DNA from: Glaciecola sp049650345
GTDB taxonomy: Bacteria; Pseudomonadota; Gammaproteobacteria; Enterobacterales; Alteromonadaceae
Assembly (NCBI GenBank): GCA_049650345.1
Contig: JBARZY010000056.1
Span: forward strand, 1-64,000
DNA length: 64,000 nt
Direction: 5' to 3'
The position numbers and the translations under genes are program-made. This document shows positions 7,881-15,734 of this stretch, one piece after another; position 1 is the first letter of the stretch, and every line of letters begins with the position of its first letter. Below the pieces are notes generated by a model, which saw only the letters and a program-made list of their open reading frames with translations, was not told the origin of the DNA and ran no database searches.

Positions 7881-9627
7881 ATGAACAGCCAATACTCACT
7901 ACTAATTGTTGAAGACTAACCCATAACGGCTGACATTATTGCTTCAGCAATACAGCATTTAGGGAACGTTTGAATTGCAAGCACTAGCGAAATGGCGAGA
8001 GCATATACAAGGGAGTATTTACCCGATGTAATTTTGCTTCATATTCATTTGCCTGACACCGACGTCATTGCTTTGTGTGCTGAGTTAAAAGCCTCGTCTC
8101 TAGCAAGCAATGCAAAAATTATTTTTGTTTCCGCTGATCATGCTAACGAGACTGAACTCAACGCTTTCGAGCAGGGCGCTGACGACTTCGTTAAGGAGCC
8201 TATCAATACCTCAGTACTGTCGCCAGAGTAAGTACACAACTCAAGCTAATTCGAAACCGTAAATAGCTTATTCAAGCCAATCATTTTCAATCTCAGTTGT
8301 TCTCGCGGCTGCCAAGCTACGTGAGTTGTTGGGACAGCGAGCTTAATAATGTTTTTAATAACGACACCCATGGCAACTGGTTTGCACACACCCACAAACG
8401 TACCTCATTTGGGTTGTCAGAATTGTTTTTACATGCCAACTTTCAAGTAACTAAAAAACACCTTACTCATCTAACTAACAAAAACAGTGTCGCATTTGAA
8501 CTATCTGATGTGCATTTTGGCTCAGGTCTTCATTATTTAAGAGTATCGTTGTTAAGAGAGCGCTTGGTGAATGGCCAAGTGGGCTTTGTAATGGTGTTGA
8601 CCGACATTACTGACCAACAGTCAAAATTACATGACTTAATCACTGACCAGAAAAAGTATCAAACCGCCCTCACTGAAATTGAAGAGGGTGTAATTGTGAC
8701 CGATACTTCTGCGCATATAACGTATATCAATAGAATGGCGCAGGAACTGACAGGGCAATTGCAAAACAGCGCCTTGGGAAAACATATTGATGAAGTGATG
8801 CATATACACGACGCAGTAGACGGAACAACTTTAGATTCTATTCTGACGACATACAGCAAAAATTGGCACAGCAATTGGTGTCTATAAATGAACTCGCCAA
8901 TGCGATTAAGAGTGATGAACTGCAGGTGTACTATCAGCCTAAAATAGATGTAAATAGCAATACTGTAGTAGGTGTTGAAGCATTGATTAGGTGGCACAAA
9001 GCTGATGGCACTGTAGTGATGCCCAACGACTTTATTCCATTGGCTGAAAGCTCAAATTTAATTATTCCGCTTGGCGAATATGTATTAAGGTCTGCTTGCT
9101 TTGAAGTAGCGAAATGGCTTGAGCACTATCCTGACATTACACTTGCGGTTAACTTATCTTCCGTGCAGTTTAATCCTAGCTTTATTGCCCTTTTGAATAA
9201 TGTGCTGGCTGAAACTCACTTTCCTCCTCAGCAATTTGAGGTGGAGATAACAGAAACGGTTTTGATCAATAACGAACACGCCATTGAGACATCTAATCTT
9301 CTCAAAAAGGCACATGTAAAAATATCGCTAGACGATTTTGGAACGGGTTATTCAAGTTTATCGTATGTAAAAAACTTTCCCTTAGATATCCTTAAAATTG
9401 ACCAAAGCTTTATAATGAGCATGCTAAATGACACCAAGAATATGTCGATAGTGAAAACCATTATTAATTTTGCAAAAGACTTGTCATTGGTGCCGGTGGC
9501 AGAGGGCGTTGAGTCACAAGAGCATGCAAACACTCTAAAATCACTCGGTTGCTCATTATTACAGGGCTACTTTTATAGCAAGCCCATATCGCCAAATGAG
9601 ATTCGTGCTTGGCTTGATAACTTTTAA
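7881..9627 (+). pseudogene. decayed response regulator-PAS-GGDEF-EAL gene
   Basis: Reading from the ATG at 7881 gives a receiver start (MNSQYSLLIVED) stopped by TAA at 7917 and again by TGA at 7971. The receiver then continues to about 8216, shifts frame (ARVSTQLKLIRNRK, from 8222) and is stopped by TAG at 8264. The PAS segment follows (8297-8820: EIEEGVIVTDTSAHITYINRMAQELTG). The receiver phospho-acceptor reads His in VILLHIHLPD where Asp is expected, and the conserved lysine reads Glu (FVKEPI). Nearly the whole GGDEF domain is missing: at about 8820 the PAS joins, out of frame, the GGDEF tail NNFRFYSDDIQQKL, which leads into an intact EAL domain. Confidence 0.88.
8863..9627 (+). CDS. EAL-domain fragment (c-di-GMP phosphodiesterase remnant)
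   Basis: A 254-residue open frame left at the 3' end of the decayed gene. It keeps the full EAL signature set: EALIRW, NLSSVQF, EITETV, LDDFGTGYSSL, LKIDQSF, VAEGVE and LQGYFYSKP, so metal-binding and catalytic residues are present. The frame is open upstream to about 8806, so the chosen ATG is only the first methionine after the deletion junction; no ribosome site is evident. If a promoter or readthrough feeds it, a soluble free-standing c-di-GMP phosphodiesterase could still be made; otherwise it is a relic not yet decayed. Confidence 0.7.
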   Translation: MAQQLVSINELANAIKSDELQVYYQPKIDVNSNTVVGVEALIRWHKADGTVVMPNDFIPLAESSNLIIPLGEYVLRSACFEVAKWLEHYPDITLAVNLSSVQFNPSFIALLNNVLAETHFPPQQFEVEITETVLINNEHAIETSNLLKKAHVKISLDDFGTGYSSLSYVKNFPLDILKIDQSFIMSMLNDTKNMSIVKTIINFAKDLSLVPVAEGVESQEHANTLKSLGCSLLQGYFYSKPISPNEIRAWLDNF

Positions 9628-9653
9628 AGCGGTCAAACAAAGCAAAAATGTGT

Positions 9654-9680
9654 TGCCGCTTTTGGTGGCGGCATCTTTTT
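9654..9680 (+). terminator. rho-independent terminator after the EAL fragment
   Basis: TGCCGC (9654-9659) pairs with GCGGCA (9668-9673) around an 8-base loop, followed by TCTTTTT. It ends the plus-strand EAL remnant just before the convergent alpha-galactosidase stop; an A-run at 9644-9648 may let it serve the other strand as well. Confidence 0.6.
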
Positions 9681-9688
9681 CTGCAGCT

Positions 9689-11824
9689 CTATTTCACTTC
9701 ACTCAGCTTAAATATGAGACTAGTTTGTGGAAATACCACTGGCAGTTGCATACCAAATTGCATTAGTGCTTCGCCACTATATTGTTTGCCGTTAACCACT
9801 TGTAAAACAGACGGTGAATATTCAAATAGCTTTTGTGGCCAAACAAGATCAAGTTGATAGCTTGCATTGGCTTTTAGTCCTGCAAATTTATATTTTTTGG
9901 GCATAGTGCGTTTGGTTTCTACTACGCTGTTGTAGGCAAATAGCGCAGATGATTGGTCGCTAGCAACAATACCAAAATCTACCGAGTTACCGTTAAGATC
10001 ACTTCGATATAAGCGGCCAGAATGAATTAACGCACGTTGCTCTTTGTATAAGCACAAACCAGCTTGTAGGCAGGAAATATCTTCATTATTGAGTTCGCGC
10101 GGGTCCATCTCCATACCCATTGAGCCAAACATGGCAACGGCAATACGTGTTTCCATGGGGATTCTTCTGCCGGTAATGTGGCAATCTCGTGGGCCCACAT
10201 GGGAGCCCATTATTTCACTGGGGAAGAAAAATGAACAACCCCTCTGAATCATTAAGCGGTCAAGTGCATCGTTTGAATCTGATGTCCATACTCGGTCTGT
10301 ATGTGCAAGCACTCCGTAATCAATGCGCGCGCCACCTGATGAACAGCTTTCTATTTCAACGTGCGGGTGGGTGTGTTTTACCTTATCTATTAGCGCATAA
10401 ACTGCTAAGGTTTGGTGATGAATAGCACTAGTGCCGCACTGGTTACCGGTATGATTAATATCGCGGTTCATATCCCATTTAATATAGGTAATTTGTGGAT
10501 ACTCGCTAAGCACATCACTTATTTGTGTAAACAAGTAGTCAAATACTTCTGGGCGGGTCAAATCAAGTACTAATTGATTTCTAAAGTCAATTTGTGAGTT
10601 ACCCTCGGTTGATAGTACCCATTCAGGGTGAGCACGATACAAATCACTATCTGGGTTGACCATTTCAGGCTCAAACCAAATACCAAAGGCCATGCCCAAA
10701 TCGTTTACGTGTTCAATTATTGGCGACAACCCTTGCGGGTATATAGCGGTGTCAACTACCCAGTCGCCCAAACCTGCGCTGTCGCCACGGCGGCCTTTAA
10801 ACCAGCCATCGTCTAGCACAAATCGTTCTGCGCCAACCCTAGCCATAATGTTGGCGAGCTTTTTTAAGGTAGCAATGTTGTGATCAAAATAAATGCCTTC
10901 CCAAGTGTTGTAATGCACAGGGCGAGGTACTTTAGTCACTTTGCTGGTGAGTATTTGTTGGCGCACAAAGCGATGGAAGTTATGTGATAGTTGGCCAAAG
11001 CCACCTGCAGAATAGCTCACATAAAGTGTAGGGCTAGTATAGCGTTGCTGCGATGCTAATTGCACTTCGCCATTGCCTAATAGTTCGCCCATTTGCACAT
11101 ATGTGCGTTGCTCAGGTAATAATTCAACGCGGGTTCTATGGTTTCCGCTCCATCCTAAATGAAAGCCATAACATTCACCTTGGCTTTCGTTAGTAAATTC
11201 GTTATGTAATACCACTCCTGGAAAATTGTCATGAGAGGTTTTGCCTTTGCGGTTCTCGCGTACAAAGGCACCTAAAAATAAATCGATAGTGTTTTGTTGA
11301 AACTCCATCGACCACCTGCCTTCAAATGAGAGCAACTTAGTAATGTGATCGGGAATGGTAAAGGTTGGTGCAGCGCAATAGTTGACGTTTACAGTGGTAT
11401 CACCCTGATTAACTAATGCAGTGTGCGCTGCTATTACATTGGTGTGTGGGCATAGCGATATACAATGTTCAAGCGTGAGTTTGCGCGTTTCGTCATATGA
11501 GACAAACGTGACTGAATGTTCGTCATGCTGGGTAATGTTTTGTAGCTTTGCACCCATAGACCAAGCAATACCGTTATCAAATAAATCAAGACCTGGCTGT
11601 CCTGTAAAACCATTCCCCAAACAAGGGGACAAGCTAATTGGTACTTCTTTAACCAAGGCGCATTTAGCTTCTTGTCGCGTGGCTAATTCAGACAGCATAC
11701 TTTCGCTTGTTGCTTGGCTTAAACGCTTTCCCCAGTACAGTACCTTAGGCGTATTTTGTTGACAGCAAATGACTAAGCTGGTGTGAGTGCTTTTAAGGTG
11801 TACAGGATTAAAATTGCGCGTCAT
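9689..11824 (-). CDS. GH36 alpha-galactosidase
   Basis: A 711-residue cytoplasmic glycoside hydrolase of family GH36. Domains in order: N-terminal beta-supersandwich (to about 330), (beta/alpha)8 barrel (about 335-620) and C-terminal beta domain. The catalytic nucleophile is Asp in YIKWDMNRDINHTG, the acid/base Asp is in VWTSDSNDALDR, and the family motifs WFEPEMVNPDSDLYR and ESCSSGGARIDYG are intact. It would release galactose from raffinose- or melibiose-type alpha-galactosides, feeding the symporter, galK/galT and the sugar-oxidation genes around it. No signal peptide, so substrate must be imported first. AGAGAG precedes the ATG. Transcribed alone, convergent with the EAL remnant. Confidence 0.95.
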   Translation of the reverse strand: MTRNFNPVHLKSTHTSLVICCQQNTPKVLYWGKRLSQATSESMLSELATRQEAKCALVKEVPISLSPCLGNGFTGQPGLDLFDNGIAWSMGAKLQNITQHDEHSVTFVSYDETRKLTLEHCISLCPHTNVIAAHTALVNQGDTTVNVNYCAAPTFTIPDHITKLLSFEGRWSMEFQQNTIDLFLGAFVRENRKGKTSHDNFPGVVLHNEFTNESQGECYGFHLGWSGNHRTRVELLPEQRTYVQMGELLGNGEVQLASQQRYTSPTLYVSYSAGGFGQLSHNFHRFVRQQILTSKVTKVPRPVHYNTWEGIYFDHNIATLKKLANIMARVGAERFVLDDGWFKGRRGDSAGLGDWVVDTAIYPQGLSPIIEHVNDLGMAFGIWFEPEMVNPDSDLYRAHPEWVLSTEGNSQIDFRNQLVLDLTRPEVFDYLFTQISDVLSEYPQITYIKWDMNRDINHTGNQCGTSAIHHQTLAVYALIDKVKHTHPHVEIESCSSGGARIDYGVLAHTDRVWTSDSNDALDRLMIQRGCSFFFPSEIMGSHVGPRDCHITGRRIPMETRIAVAMFGSMGMEMDPRELNNEDISCLQAGLCLYKEQRALIHSGRLYRSDLNGNSVDFGIVASDQSSALFAYNSVVETKRTMPKKYKFAGLKANASYQLDLVWPQKLFEYSPSVLQVVNGKQYSGEALMQFGMQLPVVFPQTSLIFKLSEVK

Positions 11825-12224
11825 GGACTATCTCTCTTGTATGGTTTAATTGATACGACTGGTTAAAGCACACAACGTTATATGCGCTAAACTAATGGGG
11901 CAATTTACACAAAAATATGTGATATGTAAATAAATCATATAAATATGTTAAATTGTGTGTTTGACCTTACTTTTTGGTGATTTAGTATCGTTTATCATAC
12001 TCAATAATGAACGTCAGTTGTTACTTTAGCCAAACCTATATGCATTATTGTGTATGATTAACGATGTGCTTAACCCTGCATATCTTTATGCTTTGTTTTC
12101 ATGGTAGGCAAATATCTTGGCTGGTTCGCTGGCTGGGTATTTGCCTACTATTTCTTATCTCTTTATTTGCAAGTATCTTAGCGGTAAACTACAGTTAATC
12201 TATAGGTAACACTGGACCTCCGCA
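11825..12224. other. 400-bp divergent intergenic region
   Basis: No gene seen. It must hold the promoters of the alpha-galactosidase (leftward) and the DUF2058 gene (rightward). The stretch 11910-12010 is very AT-rich with several ATATGT/ATAAATAT elements. The one clear structural element is the 11-bp inverted repeat at 12104-12148, listed separately. No LacI/GalR-type operator could be made out with confidence. Confidence 0.6.
12104..12148. repeat. perfect 11-bp inverted repeat with 23-base loop
   Basis: GTAGGCAAATA (12104-12114) and TATTTGCCTAC (12138-12148) are exact complements. The loop is G/T-rich with repeated GGCTGG. It is followed by a T-rich stretch (TATTTCTTATCTCTTTATTT) without a clean U-run, and sits 76 bases before the DUF2058 start. 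It may be a leader hairpin, an attenuator or a terminator of an unseen short transcript. Confidence 0.55.
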
Positions 12225-12749
12225 ATGGCAAAGCTATCTCTTCAAGACCAATTATTAAAAGCAGGATTGGTAAACGAAAAAAAACTCAAAAAAACGAAGA
12301 AAGGCTCTAAAAAGTCTCGCGACATGGCGAAAGAAGTAAAAGCCAGTGTTGAAGCATCGAAAACAGAAAAAGCCGAGCGCGCAAAAGCGTTGAACGAAGC
12401 GCAAAAGGAATATCGCCAAAATAAAGAAGTTCAAGCGCAAATTAAGCAGTTGATTCAAATGAACAAACTAACGCTTAATAAAAACAGTGATTTAAAATAC
12501 AATTTTACCGACGGCAACTTAATTCGTTTTTTGTATGTGCCCACCGACATACGCGAACAGTTAGTTAAAGGCATTTTACAAGTGGTAAAATATGAAGAAA
12601 GCTACGTTGTTATCCCTAATTCTGTAGCGAAAAAGATCGCGCTTCGCGACGCCAGTGTAATTATCGAAAACAAAACCGCCGATGAAGAAATAGCAGACGA
12701 GGATGACCCATATGCTGATTTTGTGGTTCCTGACGATCTTATGTGGTAA
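12225..12749 (+). CDS. DUF2058 family protein (YaiL-like)
   Basis: A 174-residue, highly charged cytoplasmic protein. Residues 1-75 are lysine-rich with heptad-like charge patterns (KLKKTKKGSKKSRDMAKEVKASVE), probably nucleic-acid binding or a long helix. Residues 85-150 form the conserved globular part (KYNFTDGNLIRFLYVPTDIREQLVKGIL...YVVIPNSVAKKIALRD). The tail is acidic (DEEIADEDDPYADF). E. coli YaiL is the named relative and has no established function. The gene has its own leader with the strong inverted repeat and is 42 bases before a diguanylate cyclase gene in the same orientation. Confidence 0.85.
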   Translation: MAKLSLQDQLLKAGLVNEKKLKKTKKGSKKSRDMAKEVKASVEASKTEKAERAKALNEAQKEYRQNKEVQAQIKQLIQMNKLTLNKNSDLKYNFTDGNLIRFLYVPTDIREQLVKGILQVVKYEESYVVIPNSVAKKIALRDASVIIENKTADEEIADEDDPYADFVVPDDLMW

Positions 12750-12791
12750 TACTGATTTATAACAAAGCACAGAAGGCGTCCAAAAAAGGGA

Positions 12792-13901
12792 ATGGTTACC
12801 TTGCAGTCATCAATTAAACAGCGTGTTTATGAAGATATTGAGAAACGTTCTCAAAATGGTGCCTATATATATACCGCAGCATGGCTGGCAATAGGCTTAG
12901 GTACTGGGTTTTACGAACAGCAAGTCGCATATTTCTATTCGTTTTTAGCGGTGTTTGTTTGTTTGGGTGCTATCAGACTTGGACTGTATTTCAAAATTCA
13001 ACACCTTGATAAAACCAAACATGCCGTGTGGCCAGTATTACTTTATTTTAATGCCTTAGCTCCAGCCATGTTAATGAGTACCTTATTTACGCTAAGTATG
13101 CTATCGGCTATCTTCGAACCGATGTATTTCTACCTACTTTTAACTATTTTTGCAATGTTGAGTGGCGGTGTGGTCAACTTTTCTCCCCACCCTATGTTGT
13201 CATTAACCTACCTAATTGCGTTAATCTTTCCAGCGTTTGCTGGTGCTTTGGTGTTTTCAGATAAACATTACATAGAATCAACAATGCTGGTGTTGTATGG
13301 TATTTTCATGTTCGGCTTAAGTCGTCGTTTAAGCAAAGAATACGAACAATTAGTGTCGCAACAAGAAGAATTAGAAAAGCTTAACAACCAAGATAGTTTA
13401 ACAGGCATTGCCAATAGGCGTTCTTTTGACAACAGATTTAATATTAAATGGGATTGCTTAAACCGTTCGGCATCACCTTTATCTCTCATTATTATCGATA
13501 TAGACCACTTCAAAAAAGTAAATGATAACCTTGGGCATGCCGCAGGTGATGAAGTTATTAGAGAAGTTGCTCGCATGATCAAAATAAAAATTAAGCGCAA
13601 GTCAGATTGTGTGGCGCGTATTGGCGGTGAGGAGTTTGGTGCGATTGTGCCTCTCACCGACTATCAACAAGTTGTTACCATGGCAGATGACTGCCGACAG
13701 CTTATTCAACAAACGCCTATTATTTGGGAAGGGGAAGAAATTAATCTCACAGTTAGCGTGGGTGTAGCAAGTTGTATACCTTCAGCACAAATCAAACCTT
13801 TGGCCTTATTCAAAGCGGCCGACAAATGTCTTTATGAAGCCAAAACCAAAGGCCGTAATTTAACTATTAGTGAAAATTTGATAGAACCCACCGAAAGCTA
13901 A
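12792..13901 (+). CDS. membrane diguanylate cyclase (GGDEF)
   Basis: A 369-residue protein with about five to six hydrophobic segments in residues 20-180, a short coiled linker (KEYEQLVSQQEELEKLNNQ) and a C-terminal GGDEF domain (about 200-360). The active-site motif is intact (RIGGEEFGAIV) and the RxxD inhibitory site precedes it by five residues (RKSDCVARIGGEEF), so it should make c-di-GMP with product feedback. DSLTGIANRRSFD and LIIIDIDHFKKVND are the usual substrate and metal motifs. The ATG follows AAAAAAGGGA. The membrane part matches no sensor family I can name. Confidence 0.93.
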   Translation: MVTLQSSIKQRVYEDIEKRSQNGAYIYTAAWLAIGLGTGFYEQQVAYFYSFLAVFVCLGAIRLGLYFKIQHLDKTKHAVWPVLLYFNALAPAMLMSTLFTLSMLSAIFEPMYFYLLLTIFAMLSGGVVNFSPHPMLSLTYLIALIFPAFAGALVFSDKHYIESTMLVLYGIFMFGLSRRLSKEYEQLVSQQEELEKLNNQDSLTGIANRRSFDNRFNIKWDCLNRSASPLSLIIIDIDHFKKVNDNLGHAAGDEVIREVARMIKIKIKRKSDCVARIGGEEFGAIVPLTDYQQVVTMADDCRQLIQQTPIIWEGEEINLTVSVGVASCIPSAQIKPLALFKAADKCLYEAKTKGRNLTISENLIEPTES

Positions 13902-13982
13902 GTGTTTTTAATTATATTATTTTACGTTACATTAACATTTTAATAATATAACTTGCGTCTTTATGGTCGCATAAGTAGTGTC

Positions 13983-15143
13983 ATGACCGCTCAAATTTTA
14001 CTTCCGCGTATTTTAGAAATTGGCGATGGCGCCAGTTTACAAGTTGCTACCGTGCTTATTTCTTTGGGCTTTAACAAGCCCTTAATTATTACCGACAACA
14101 CTATGGTAAAACTTGGCTATGTAGGGCCTATACAAGATTGTTTGCATGCTGAGAATATCTCGTCAAAAGTATTTTCTAACACCGAGCCTGAGCCAACAGT
14201 CGCCTCTATAGAAGCGGCTGTGCACATGGCAACAAGTGATAACTTTGATTGTATTATTGCTTTAGGTGGCGGCAGTCCAATTGACAGCGCGAAAGCGGTG
14301 TCCATATTGGCTAAATTTGGCGGGCAAATGCATGAGTATAAATTTCCTAGAATAGTGAATGAGGCGGGTTTACCCATTATTGCAATTCCTACCACAGCTG
14401 GTACAGGTTCAGAGGTAACTAAATTTACGATCATTACCAATCAAGATACCGATGAAAAAATGTTGTGTGTGGGAAAAGGGTTTATGCCGGTGGCGGCACT
14501 TGTGGATTATTCTTTAACCTTGAGTTTGCCTGCACGAACAACTGCCGACACGGGAATTGACGCGTTAACCCACGCAATTGAGTCTTACGTGAGTAAAAAA
14601 GCCAATCCTTACAGTAAATCACAGTCTATTGCGGCGATTAAGCTGCTTGCACCTAATTTACGCACTGTATATGAAGAACCTTCTAATCAAAAGGCGCGCG
14701 AGGCAATGATGTTAGGTGCAACTTTGGCAGGTATAGCGTTTTCAAATGCATCGGTTGCGCTTGTTCATGGCATGAGTCGCCCTATTGGTGCGTTTTTTCA
14801 TGTGCCCCATGGTTTGTCTAATGCCATGTTATTACCCAGCGTAACTCAATATTCAATAGCGGGCGCCGTTTCACTTTATGCAGATTGTGCGAGGGCGATG
14901 GGCATTGCAAGCACAAGTGATAGTGACGATGATGCAAATCATGCGCTCATTGCTGAACTGTATGCACTTAATCACGACTTGAGTGTGCCAACCTTAGCAG
15001 AGTTTGGTGTAGACAAGGCTTATTTCGATTCTGTTGTACACACCATGGCAGAACAAGCATTGGCATCAGGTTCACCCAGTAATAATCCAATTACGCCAAG
15101 CGTGACCGATATGGTTAACATTTATGAGCGATTGTGGAATTAA
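13983..15143 (+). CDS. iron-containing alcohol dehydrogenase (group III)
   Basis: A 386-residue NAD(P)-dependent alcohol dehydrogenase of the Fe-ADH family. Cofactor-binding GGGSPIDSAKAV lies near residue 90 and the second nucleotide motif IPTTAGTGSEVTKF near 130. The metal ligands are an aspartate and histidine in TGIDALTHAIESYVS and two histidines in ALVHGMSRPIGAFFHVPHG. The substrate is unknown: family members act on ethanol, propanediol, lactaldehyde, butanol and 4-hydroxybutyrate. ATG at 13983 is preferred over a TTG at 13953, giving the usual family N-terminus (TAQILLPRILEIGDGA). It stands alone, convergent with the next gene. Confidence 0.9.
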   Translation: MTAQILLPRILEIGDGASLQVATVLISLGFNKPLIITDNTMVKLGYVGPIQDCLHAENISSKVFSNTEPEPTVASIEAAVHMATSDNFDCIIALGGGSPIDSAKAVSILAKFGGQMHEYKFPRIVNEAGLPIIAIPTTAGTGSEVTKFTIITNQDTDEKMLCVGKGFMPVAALVDYSLTLSLPARTTADTGIDALTHAIESYVSKKANPYSKSQSIAAIKLLAPNLRTVYEEPSNQKAREAMMLGATLAGIAFSNASVALVHGMSRPIGAFFHVPHGLSNAMLLPSVTQYSIAGAVSLYADCARAMGIASTSDSDDDANHALIAELYALNHDLSVPTLAEFGVDKAYFDSVVHTMAEQALASGSPSNNPITPSVTDMVNIYERLWN

Positions 15144-15168
15144 GTAAGCCCGTAATCTTATGTGTTAC

Positions 15169-15573
15169 TTACTTAGTCGTTGCGTACACTTGGTTTACCG
15201 TTTGAAGAGTTTCACTGTGGGTATCTTTATAGTTAGCTAGTGCCACCAACAATGATGCACGCGCGCTTACCATAACAGATTCAATCTCTTGATATTTTAC
15301 AGAGATTACAAACATATCACTGGCGCTAATAGCGCCTTGTTCAAATTGACGATGAGAAAGAGCAAGTACTTTGCGTGCTGCAAGCACATCGGCTTCAAGT
15401 TGTGTGACTAGTCGCATTTTTTCAGTAAGTGCGGTGGTATGTGCTTGAGTACCGTCGTTAATTACCGTGTTGGCACTTGCATCGTGTGCAGCCGCAACCG
15501 CAAAAAGCATTAGTGCTGCGATGCCAGTAATAATAATTTCTTTAGCCGCTTTAGAAAATGTAGATAGTTGCAT
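15169..15573 (-). CDS. small exported protein with one TolC-like helical hairpin
   Basis: A 134-residue protein with a signal peptide (about 1-35, ending AHDASA). The mature part is nearly all helix and resembles one repeat of the outer-membrane efflux protein (TolC/OEP) family: RQFEQGAISASDMFVISVKY fits the pattern R-F-x-x-G-x-x-S-x-x-D-x-L that opens TolC helices, followed by an Ala-rich helix. A full TolC protomer has four such helices plus beta strands, so this is far too short to form a channel alone. The ATG at 15573 is chosen because the longer frame runs through the symporter's terminator. Function unknown. Confidence 0.65.
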   Translation of the reverse strand: MQLSTFSKAAKEIIITGIAALMLFAVAAAHDASANTVINDGTQAHTTALTEKMRLVTQLEADVLAARKVLALSHRQFEQGAISASDMFVISVKYQEIESVMVSARASLLVALANYKDTHSETLQTVNQVYATTK

Positions 15574-15679
15574 AGTGTGTGTCTCCAATTCGTTTGATGG
15601 ATACACTATAATCAATAAAAAAACATAAAAATAATTATATAAAAATATATATTTCATTTTTATATGTGATGAGTTGGGC

Positions 15680-15705
15680 AAAAAAAAGCGCATCGATTGA
15701 TGCGC
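15680..15705 (-). terminator. rho-independent terminator of the symporter gene
   Basis: On the minus strand a perfect 7-bp stem (GCGCATC/GATGCGC, loop 4) is followed by eight T. It lies 30 bases after the symporter stop and separates it from the small TolC-like gene, which therefore has its own promoter. Confidence 0.9.
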
Positions 15706-15734
15706 CTAAAATAGGGAAACTTTAATGGTTGGTA

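Noticed and set aside
12255..12458. 67-residue Phe-rich minus-strand frame in the DUF2058 gene
   Set aside because: Complement of the lysine codon runs of the real gene; no start signal.
13914..13949. ATATTATT/AATAATAT inverted repeat after the diguanylate cyclase gene
   Set aside because: Pure A/T arms in an AT-rich gap, no U-run; expected by chance and not a convincing terminator.
15574..15693. Longer frame for the TolC-like small protein
   Set aside because: The extension covers the symporter terminator hairpin; the ATG at 15573 gives a normal signal peptide.
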